Shown here: positions 1 through 5,840 of the stretch, piece after piece
Layout: each line of letters begins with the position of its first letter
How positions within the stretch are numbered: position 1 is the stretch's first letter
From: an uncultured Collinsella sp.
GTDB lineage: Bacteria > Actinomycetota > Coriobacteriia > Coriobacteriales > Coriobacteriaceae
Length of the DNA: 20,759 bases
Direction: 5' to 3'
NCBI GenBank assembly: GCA_958419975.1
Contig: CATZIG010000013.1
Coordinates: 1 to 20,759 of the forward strand
Made by a program: the position numbers and the translations under genes
Notes under the pieces: model-generated
Seen by the model: only the letters and a program-made list of their open reading frames with translations
What the model was told of the DNA's origin: nothing
Databases searched by the model: none

Positions 1-181
1 CGGCGGACACGGGCAGGCCCTCGCAAAGCTCGGCGATCTTGAGCATGTGGGGTTCAAAGTCTGCAAGCTTGCCGCCGGTCTTGGCGTACAGGGACGGGTT
101 GGTGGTTACGCCGGCAAGGCAGCCCCAGCTCTTGGCCTCGGCGATCTCGTCAAGGTTGGCGGTATCGATAAAGAACTTCAT
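1..181 (-). CDS. Transaldolase / fructose-6-phosphate aldolase family protein (partial, N-terminal part only)
   Basis: Reading the minus strand from an ATG at 179-181 gives 60 residues before the window edge, starting MKFFIDTANLDEIAEAKSWG and continuing with a GVTTNPSL motif. This is the first strand and Thr-Asn-Pro signature of the small (about 215 residue) MipB/TalC class of transaldolase or fructose-6-phosphate aldolase, class I Schiff-base enzymes. The catalytic lysine lies beyond the edge, so transaldolase cannot be told from aldolase. An AAGGAG ribosome binding site sits about 8 bases before the ATG. It is the third gene of the PTS operon, 125 bases after the GatZ/KbaZ-like gene, with two hairpins between. 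Context suggests it handles sugar phosphates made from the imported sugar. Family sure; exact reaction open. Confidence 0.9.
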   Translation of the reverse strand, partial: MKFFIDTANLDEIAEAKSWGCLAGVTTNPSLYAKTGGKLADFEPHMLKIAELCEGLPVSA

Positions 182-220
182 GGTGCAAACTCCTTCGGAG
201 GAATCCAAAACTCAAAAGAA

Positions 221-247
221 AGGACAAAGGGGATGCCCCTTTGTCCT
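221..247 (-). terminator. Hairpin with T-rich tail between the GatZ-like and transaldolase-like genes (attenuator or partial terminator)
   Basis: A perfect 12-bp stem (221-232 with 236-247, AGGACAAAGGGG) closes a 3-base loop. In the direction of transcription (minus) it is followed by a T-rich stretch, TTCTTTTGAGTTTTGG, so it can act as an intrinsic terminator. It lies between two genes of one apparent operon, so it probably lowers, rather than ends, expression of the transaldolase-like gene, or protects upstream mRNA. Confidence 0.6.
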
Positions 248-251
248 ATGT

Positions 252-287
252 GCCGGGCCTGCAGCTGGGACATGCCCCAGGCCCGGC
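252..287 (-). repeat. GC-rich intercistronic hairpin
   Basis: Perfect 10-bp inverted repeat GCCGGGCCTG (252-261) with CAGGCCCGGC (278-287), loop 16 bases. It sits directly after the stop codon of the GatZ-like gene and just before the second hairpin at 221-247, making a tandem structure typical of mRNA processing or stabilisation sites. It has no T-run of its own. Confidence 0.5.
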
Positions 288-306
288 GTCGTGTAGGAAA
301 AACTAC

Positions 307-1581
307 TTAGTCCTCGAGAGCCTTCTCGATGCGGCTCGTGACGCCCTTGAGGTTAAGACCGACGACGTACTGCTTGATCGGGCGCTTGATGTGCTCGATC
401 ACAAAGCGCTTGCCGTCGATGTCTTGGGCAGCGAGGTTGCGATAGAGCTTCTCGACCTGCTCCTTGACCTCGGGATCGTTGAACGCGTAGTGGCCGGAGA
501 CATCCAGAATCTTCAGGCTGAGCTCGTCGTCAGCCAGGATATCGTCAACCTGCAGGTTGACATCGTCGCCGGTCATCCACTTGCGCCAACGCTCGGTCTT
601 GATAGCCTTGACCAGCAGCGTGTGATACAGGTCGGAGGGATCGTCGCACAGGCCGTTGTCGACCAGAATCTGCTCGGTAGCGCAGAGCTTGAGGTAGGCG
701 CGGGTCTCCTCGGTGCCGTACTGAGGGGCGACATTGGAGGCCGTCACGTGAGCCGGGATGTGCTCGAGCAGCGTTGCGTCATCCAGATAGTCGGCGTTGT
801 GCTCCTTCAGGCCCACGCCGTAGCGCTTTGCCATGTCGGCGAGCTCGCGGGCGTTCTTAAAGTTGTAATGGCCGACCTGCTCGGTCCAACGGGTAAGCGT
901 GCCGGTCTGACCGACGATAAAGGTGGGCATGGGGCAGCCGCGCTTCTCGAGCTCGGGCTGCAGCTGAGAAATGAACTCCTCGTACTTATCGGTAGAGGTC
1001 AAGCCGCCATTGGTCTCCTCGGTACCGACCTCATAGGCAACCTCGGGCAGGTTATGCTCGCGACGGTATTGCTCAAGGTAGTCGATAAGATCGATCGTGC
1101 GGCGAAGCACCACGTCGAGCGGAATAACCTTGCCGATCTGATAGGGGTCCTTGGTGGGGTCGACCATCAGCAGGTCAAAGCCCGCCTCCATGTCGGCGAC
1201 AAAGGACTTGCGGGCGAGCTCCATGGCCTCGTCCTCGGGCAGGTGGGCGTTACGCTCCTCGTCGCGCTGCCACGGACCGCCGTGATCGCGGCACAGGTAG
1301 TACGGGCCGGTGTAACCCACCTCGTCGGCAACCTTCTTGATGTCGGCGGCAAAGCGCGTCTGGTCCCAACCGTTGACGTAGCCGGCGCCCATCTCGTCCA
1401 TATCGACCTGGTTGCGGCTGGCGATAAACATGGGCGGGAAATCCTCGTCCTTGGCAAGCTCGAACACGGCCTGAATCAGGTTGGGGCTCATGGGGCCAAT
1501 GCCGACCATGGTTGCGTGATCGCCGCTATCCTGCAGCTTGAGCATGCCCTGAACGGCCTGGCGGATGGTGAGGTTGGACAT
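307..1581 (-). CDS. GatZ/KbaZ-family protein (class II D-tagatose-bisphosphate aldolase non-catalytic subunit family)
   Basis: This 424-residue protein matches the GatZ/KbaZ family in length and motifs. It has an IASRNQVD segment near residues 53-60 (compare EATSNQVN in enterobacterial members), DHGGPW at 99-104 (compare DHLGP) and GFDLLMVDPT around 135-144. In enterobacteria GatZ/KbaZ is the partner that stabilises the catalytic GatY/KbaY subunit of tagatose-1,6-bisphosphate aldolase. No GatY/KbaY gene is present here. Some family members have been reported to be sugar-phosphate 4-epimerases, so the name 'non-catalytic subunit' may mislead. Start: ATG at 1579-1581 with AAGGAG 7 bases upstream. 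It follows the PTS gene by 144 structured bases and precedes a transaldolase-like gene. Family confident; activity unknown. Confidence 0.85.
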   Translation of the reverse strand: MSNLTIRQAVQGMLKLQDSGDHATMVGIGPMSPNLIQAVFELAKDEDFPPMFIASRNQVDMDEMGAGYVNGWDQTRFAADIKKVADEVGYTGPYYLCRDHGGPWQRDEERNAHLPEDEAMELARKSFVADMEAGFDLLMVDPTKDPYQIGKVIPLDVVLRRTIDLIDYLEQYRREHNLPEVAYEVGTEETNGGLTSTDKYEEFISQLQPELEKRGCPMPTFIVGQTGTLTRWTEQVGHYNFKNARELADMAKRYGVGLKEHNADYLDDATLLEHIPAHVTASNVAPQYGTEETRAYLKLCATEQILVDNGLCDDPSDLYHTLLVKAIKTERWRKWMTGDDVNLQVDDILADDELSLKILDVSGHYAFNDPEVKEQVEKLYRNLAAQDIDGKRFVIEHIKRPIKQYVVGLNLKGVTSRIEKALED

Positions 1582-1623
1582 TTTGTTCTCCTTCTCCAGA
1601 GGATTTTTGACAAAAGTTCCCTG

Positions 1624-1641
1624 GGACCCAGATGTGGGCCC
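1624..1641 (-). repeat. Small hairpin in the PTS-GatZ-like gap
   Basis: CCCA (1627-1630) and TGGG (1635-1638) close a GATG loop, extended by two more G-C pairs past one mismatch. It lies about 45 bases before the GatZ-like start, just beyond the larger structure at 1651-1711 in the direction of transcription. Weak on its own. Confidence 0.35.
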
Positions 1642-1650
1642 TATCAGTAC

Positions 1651-1711
1651 GGATGGATTTTGTTGTGTAGGGGCGGTTGTGCGGAGTCAAATCCATCCCT
1701 CCGCACAACCG
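1651..1711 (-). promoter_or_regulatory. Intercistronic RNA structure, possible H-type pseudoknot
   Basis: In the direction of transcription, a perfect 12-bp stem forms from CGGTTGTGCGGA (plus strand 1674-1685) and TCCGCACAACCG (1700-1711). Its 14-base loop contains a 10-base segment (1689-1698) exactly complementary to 1651-1660 (GGATGGATTT), 13 bases past the stem. Loop-to-downstream pairing of this kind is a pseudoknot, or an alternative to the hairpin. It starts 15 bases after the PTS stop codon. It could stabilise the PTS mRNA, separate expression of the two genes or bind a regulator. The pairings are read directly; the function is inference. Confidence 0.55.
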
Positions 1712-1725
1712 GAGTCCTTAAAGGT

Positions 1726-3198
1726 TTACTTGGCCTGCTTATCGAGCGTGGGCTTCATGGCAATCAGGATTGCAGCGGCGACCACGGAGCCAATCACGAT
1801 GTCCAGGCAGAACAGCGCGACGTTGTTGGTGGCAAGGGCGACGATAAAGCCACCGTGTGGGACGTAGCAGTCGATACCCTGGAAGGCGGCGAGTGCCGCA
1901 CCCACGGCAGAGCCGATGCAGATGCCGGGCAGGGTGTGGCCAAGGTCCTTGACCGCGAAGGGGATAGCGCCCTCGGTGATGCCGATGCAGCCCATGAACA
2001 GTGCGGAGATACCCATCTGGCGATCGGCGTCATCGAACTTGTTCTTGGCAATGAGCGCTGCAAGACCGCAGGCAATCGGGGGAATGGCGACGGCGACGCG
2101 GAACATACCGTTAGGGCCGTAGATGCCGGAGGCCATGATGGCCATAGTAAAGGTCGAAGCGGTCTTGTTGATGGGGCCACCCATATCGAAGGCGGTCATA
2201 ACACCAATGACCAGGCCCAGGACGACGGCGGAGCCGCCCTGCAGGCTACCGAGCACGCTGGTGAGCCAATCCATCACAAAGCCAAGCGGCGTGGCCAGGA
2301 TGTAGATGTAGGCCATGCCCAGGACGAGCGAGGTCAGAATCGGGATGATCAGGATCGGCATGATGGTCTGGATGGTGTTGTTGACCTTCCAGGTCTTCAT
2401 CCAGCGGACAAAGTAACCGCAGATGACAGCCATGATCATGGCGCCCAAGAAGCCGGTCGAAACGCTGTTGCCACTCGGGGTGACGACGGCGTTGTTGACC
2501 AAGTAGCCCAGGACGAAGCCAGGGGCAAGCGCGGGCTTGCCGGCCATCGAGTAGGCGATGTAAGCCGCAAGCACCGGGATCATCATGGAGATGCCGGCCA
2601 TGCCGATGGTATTAAGGCTCACCATCAACGGGTTGGTGACCTCCATACCGCTAGCACCGGCAGTACCGGATGCCAACGAGAAGGCGAGGAACACGCCACC
2701 GATAACGACAATGGGGATAAAATAGGAAACGCCGATATTGAATGCATTGAGCAGCGTCTTACCCGGATCGGCAAAGATAGACTGCTTGGACGCCGGTGTC
2801 GGGGCCTGCGGGGCAGCGGAGACGGCCTTCTTCTCTGCCTTGGCCTCGGCCTTGGGCGCGTCAACGGCACCGCCCGTCGCCTTGATGATCTCAACAGCCT
2901 GGTCGATGATCTTGACCGGATCGGCGATCACATCGGAAGTACCGACCTTGAGGAACTTGCCCTCGGCCATCTTCTGCTCAAAACGGTCCTCGTTCTCGAC
3001 ACCCACGTCGACGGACTCCAGGACCAGGTCGGCAGAGTCCACGTCTTCCTGCGTGAGCTCATTCTCGATACCCAGGCCACCCTGAGCCTCGACCTTGCAC
3101 TCGATGCCACGGGCGGCGCATTCATCCTGAATCGCCTTCTGGGCCATATACGTGTGGGCGATACCCACGGTACAGGCGGCAACGCCTACGATCTTCAT
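1726..3198 (-). CDS. PTS fructose-type transporter subunit EIIBC
   Basis: This 490-residue protein imports and phosphorylates a sugar at the membrane using phosphate passed from HPr via an EIIA. Residues 1-110 are an EIIB domain of the fructose family (KIVGVAACTVGIAHTYMAQ) with phospho-accepting Cys9; the usual CPTG is CTVG here. An Ala/Pro/Lys-rich linker (about 113-140) leads to a hydrophobic EIIC domain (about 145-485) with multiple membrane segments and a GGPINKTA motif. There is no EIIA domain, so an EIIA must come from elsewhere. The start is ATG at 3196-3198 behind GAGGGA; a longer reading frame upstream lacks a ribosome binding site and does not fit the family N-terminus. It is first in the operon and divergent from a LacI-type gene. 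Sugar unknown: fructose, tagatose or another ketose are possible. Confidence 0.93.
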   Translation of the reverse strand: MKIVGVAACTVGIAHTYMAQKAIQDECAARGIECKVEAQGGLGIENELTQEDVDSADLVLESVDVGVENEDRFEQKMAEGKFLKVGTSDVIADPVKIIDQAVEIIKATGGAVDAPKAEAKAEKKAVSAAPQAPTPASKQSIFADPGKTLLNAFNIGVSYFIPIVVIGGVFLAFSLASGTAGASGMEVTNPLMVSLNTIGMAGISMMIPVLAAYIAYSMAGKPALAPGFVLGYLVNNAVVTPSGNSVSTGFLGAMIMAVICGYFVRWMKTWKVNNTIQTIMPILIIPILTSLVLGMAYIYILATPLGFVMDWLTSVLGSLQGGSAVVLGLVIGVMTAFDMGGPINKTASTFTMAIMASGIYGPNGMFRVAVAIPPIACGLAALIAKNKFDDADRQMGISALFMGCIGITEGAIPFAVKDLGHTLPGICIGSAVGAALAAFQGIDCYVPHGGFIVALATNNVALFCLDIVIGSVVAAAILIAMKPTLDKQAK

Positions 3199-3242
3199 TG
3201 CTTCCCTCTTTTCATAGAGTTGCGTGCGCAAGACACCGTTTG

Positions 3243-3254
3243 CGGAGGCCTCCG
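3243..3254. repeat. Perfect 12-bp palindrome in the PTS leader
   Basis: CGGAGGCCTCCG is fully self-complementary. It lies about 45 bases before the PTS start codon, inside the likely 5' leader. It may be a protein site or simply a leader hairpin; the sequence does not decide. Confidence 0.35.
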
Positions 3255-3281
3255 GAGCATCCCCTGCCGTTTGGACTTGCT

Positions 3282-3297
3282 GTCTTTTCGACAAGAC
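3282..3297. promoter_or_regulatory. Candidate operator for the LacI-family regulator
   Basis: GTCTTTTCGACAAGAC is a 16-bp palindrome with a single mismatched pair and a central CG, the layout typical of LacI-family operators. It begins immediately downstream of the candidate -10 box of the PTS operon, so it would cover the transcription start, as expected for a repressor site. It lies 84-99 bases before the PTS start codon. Confidence 0.55.
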
Positions 3298-3298
3298 C

Positions 3299-3328
3299 AA
3301 TATAAGTGCTCAATTTTCTTAATGCCAG
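3299..3328 (-). promoter_or_regulatory. Candidate promoter of the PTS operon
   Basis: On the minus strand, CTGGCA (3323-3328; 4 of 6 to TTGACA) and TATATT (3299-3304; 5 of 6 to TATAAT) are separated by 18 bases. The predicted start near 3292 falls inside the candidate operator at 3282-3297. The leader would be about 95 bases. Confidence 0.45.
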
Positions 3329-3360
3329 CTTATTTCGGTAAACGCGCAGGTCAGAGCGTT

Positions 3361-3389
3361 GGTTATGCGATTTAGTTATGCGTTTAACC
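3361..3389. repeat. Direct repeat TTATGCG within an inverted GGTTA/TAACC frame
   Basis: TTATGCG occurs at 3363-3369 and 3376-3382 (13-base period), framed by GGTTA (3361-3365) and TAACC (3385-3389). It lies in the divergent PTS-lacI gap upstream of both genes and could be a second regulator or activator site. The rest of the 415-base gap (3199-3613) holds no supportable gene. Confidence 0.3.
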
Positions 3390-3613
3390 AAAAATGAATC
3401 CTGCGATTTTACCCTCGATTACAAAAGTCAAGAAGTATTTGATTTTCTCGGTAGACGGCAGATACGCATGCCGGTCACAAATTTCGACCCCACCCGTATG
3501 CCGCATTTGTTGCATACTCATATGAAAGGAAAAAGCCGCTCACCGAAGCGCATCCCTCACCAAGACTCAAAGTCATCATGTTGGAAAATGCTCATCTGTC
3601 GGAAGGAGTCGCT

Positions 3614-4624
3614 GTGGCAAAACAGCGCGTTACGATTGCAGACGTCGCTCGAGAGGCGGGAACCTCGACGGCAAGCGTCTCGTATTACCTCAACGACAAA
3701 CGAGAAAAGCTTAGCGAGAAGACGCAGACAAAGATTGCGCGCGTCATTAAGGAACTCGGATACGTTCCCAACGCCCAAGCGCAGACGCTCACCGGCAAGC
3801 AAACCCACGTCATTGCCATCATCATTTTGGATAACACCAACAAATGGGCGGGGCTCGTTCTCAATGGCATGGAGCAGGTCATGCTCCCCGCGGGCTACCA
3901 GACGGTCGTTTGCACGAGCAACTTTAACCCCGAGACCGAGCTCATGTACGTCGACAAGATGCTCTCGCTGGGCGTCGATGGCTTTATCATCCAGCCCACG
4001 GCAAACTTCAAAGCCGTGCACGACCGCATTAGACGCGCCGGCAAGCCCGTCGTCTTTTTTGACGCGGCCATCTACAGCCCAGGCACCAGCTGGATCAAAA
4101 CCAACCTCTACGACGGCGTGTACAACGCCACGCAGGCGCTTCTCGATGCCGGCTACGAGGACTTTTTCTCCATTGCCGCCAATATGACCGAAATGCGCAC
4201 CCGCATGGAACGTTTTCAGGGATATGCCGAGGCATTAGCCGCGAATGGGCAGCTCTACAAAGCCATCCCCATCGATCACAACAAGCCGTCAATCAACGAG
4301 CTCACCGAATACTTTAAATACAAGTTCAACCCCGCCAAGCGCACACTCATCTTCGTACAAAACCAATGGGCACTTCCCCGTGTCTACAAGGCCCTCCAAC
4401 CCATGGCCCATCTACTTCCGCAGCAAATAGGTCTTTTGGGACTCAACTGCGAAGACTGGACCAACCTCACCACGCCGACCGTCTCCACGATCATCGAGCC
4501 CGTCGACCAGGAAGGCAGGGAGGCGGCCGAGATGCTGCTCGCCTTGCTTGATGGCAGCAGCCAACCCGGCGAGCAGCGCATTCTCGAGTGCAAGCTCAAC
4601 TGGCTCGACTCCACCTCGATCTAG
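3614..4624 (+). CDS. LacI-family transcriptional regulator
   Basis: This 336-residue protein has an N-terminal helix-turn-helix of the LacI type (VTIADVAREAGTSTASVSYYLN, residues 6-27), the hinge region LGYVPNAQAQTL, and a periplasmic-binding-protein-like effector domain (about 60-330). GTG at 3614 is preferred as start because GGAAGGAG lies 5 bases before it and the helix-turn-helix then begins at residue 6, as usual in the family; an ATG at 3578 would add 12 residues without a good ribosome binding site. It is divergent from the PTS operon and is probably its local regulator, responding to the sugar or its phosphate. The usual ARxL hinge motif is AQTL here. Confidence 0.93.
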   Translation: MAKQRVTIADVAREAGTSTASVSYYLNDKREKLSEKTQTKIARVIKELGYVPNAQAQTLTGKQTHVIAIIILDNTNKWAGLVLNGMEQVMLPAGYQTVVCTSNFNPETELMYVDKMLSLGVDGFIIQPTANFKAVHDRIRRAGKPVVFFDAAIYSPGTSWIKTNLYDGVYNATQALLDAGYEDFFSIAANMTEMRTRMERFQGYAEALAANGQLYKAIPIDHNKPSINELTEYFKYKFNPAKRTLIFVQNQWALPRVYKALQPMAHLLPQQIGLLGLNCEDWTNLTTPTVSTIIEPVDQEGREAAEMLLALLDGSSQPGEQRILECKLNWLDSTSI

Positions 4625-4743
4625 ACCGCGAGACAAATTAATCAGTAGTGTTTGTCCCAAATCTTAAGTATTTGTTCGATAGAACGGCCCCTGCCGGCTC
4701 CTGCTAGACTGGTAGATTCCCAACCGTCCCTCCAGGAGCCTCA

Positions 4744-5727
4744 ATGTCGCGCAAGTCCGCCTACAAGCAAGTACTTTCCATCGGCACCGCCGTGGTGCTG
4801 GGGTTTGCGCTGTTTACGGGATCGCTCGACGGAGCTCCCAAGCTGCTGTCGCCGCAAAGCGATGAACAGGCGGCGGCTCTGGCCGAAAAACAAAACGAGA
4901 GCCCCAGCCGCACCGACGACGAGGCAGACCTGGTCGCCCGGCTCGAATCGGGAACAGCGAGTTCCTCGGACTCTCAAAATAGCCAAGACCCTGGCGATGG
5001 CTCCGATTCCGCCGCAACCGACACCGGCGACGGCGCTTCCGCGGACAGCGCCGCCACCCCCATCGACGAGGTCGAAAACCCCGACCTCAACCGCGCCCGC
5101 GGTGTTTATCTCAGCAGCATTCCCGACTACGCCGGCAACCCCTACGTTGCCCTTCGCGCCGACAGCACGCACCCGCTCGGCACGCCGTCATTCACACTCG
5201 ATGAATACGATCGCGCCACCGAAGAGGGTTGCTTTAAGAAGTTCTCCAAGCTCGACAGCCTGGGCCGCACCCGCAAAGCGCTCGCCTGCGTGGGCCCCGA
5301 ATCACTCGGTCAAGGCGAGCGCGGCGATATCTCGCGTATCCATCCTGCCGGTTGGCACCAGCAGCGCTACGACTTTATTCCGGGCCAGAGCCTCTACAAC
5401 CGCTGCCACCTTATCGCCTGGTCGCTCTGCGGCGAAAACGCCAACCGCAAAAATCTCCTCACCGGCACGCGCTATCTCAACGAAACGGGCATGCTGCCGT
5501 TTGAGGAGCAGATTCTCGGCTACATCCGCGACACGGGCAACCATGTGCTCTACCGCGTCACGCCCATGTATAACGAAGAGGAACTTGTCTGCCGCGGTGT
5601 GCGCCTTGAGGCGCAATCGGTCGAGGACCACGGCAAGACCCTCTGCTTCCACGTATACTGCTACAACCTGCAGCCGCATGTGCAGATCGACTACGCCACC
5701 GGCCGCAATCAGACCTCGGGGAACTAG
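4744..5727 (+). CDS. Membrane-anchored DNA/RNA non-specific endonuclease (EndA/NucA-like)
   Basis: This 327-residue protein starts with a short basic stretch and a hydrophobic segment (residues about 9-26), a signal anchor or signal peptide with no clear cleavage site. A Ser/Asp/Ala-rich, acidic, probably disordered linker spans about 35-112. The C-terminal domain carries the beta-beta-alpha metal nuclease core: YNRCHLIAWSL with catalytic His222, then ENANRKNLLTGTRYLN (231-246), whose Asn residues fit the metal-binding positions seen in streptococcal DNases and EndA. It should cut nucleic acid outside the cell, for nutrition, DNA uptake or escape from DNA traps. Six Cys in the nuclease domain (163, 182, 221, 229, 283, 301) plus Cys306 could form disulfides. 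Start: ATG with AGGAG 5 bases upstream. No competence or immunity gene is adjacent. Confidence 0.88.
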   Translation: MSRKSAYKQVLSIGTAVVLGFALFTGSLDGAPKLLSPQSDEQAAALAEKQNESPSRTDDEADLVARLESGTASSSDSQNSQDPGDGSDSAATDTGDGASADSAATPIDEVENPDLNRARGVYLSSIPDYAGNPYVALRADSTHPLGTPSFTLDEYDRATEEGCFKKFSKLDSLGRTRKALACVGPESLGQGERGDISRIHPAGWHQQRYDFIPGQSLYNRCHLIAWSLCGENANRKNLLTGTRYLNETGMLPFEEQILGYIRDTGNHVLYRVTPMYNEEELVCRGVRLEAQSVEDHGKTLCFHVYCYNLQPHVQIDYATGRNQTSGN

Positions 5728-5773
5728 CCCCAAGCCACGACAAGAACCGATTTGCAACCCCACCGGGGACCAA

Positions 5774-5807
5774 AAAGGGCCGCCCCAGTTACCCAGGGCG
5801 GCCCTTT
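5774..5807. terminator. Bidirectional terminator between the nuclease and EF-G-like genes
   Basis: Perfect 12-bp stem AAAGGGCCGCCC (5774-5785) with GGGCGGCCCTTT (5796-5807) around a 10-base loop. A-rich and T-containing flanks let it serve both converging genes. Confidence 0.85.
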
Positions 5808-5840
5808 CGTCAGCACCTACATTGCAGGCAAAATCACACG

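Noticed and set aside
241..3375. A 1044-codon open frame on the plus strand, opposite the GatZ-like and PTS genes
   Set aside because: It is the antisense shadow of two well-supported genes in GC-rich DNA, has a composition unlike real proteins (runs of Leu/Val/Asp/His/Gly) and crosses the intergenic gap without any domain.
3199..3613. A catabolite-repression (cre) site in the PTS-lacI gap
   Set aside because: No sequence fits the cre consensus well; the CG-centred palindrome is better explained as the local regulator's operator.
3378..4187. A 269-codon plus-strand frame overlapping the LacI-family gene
   Set aside because: Ser/Arg/Pro-rich composition typical of a shifted frame; the LacI-family frame explains the region.
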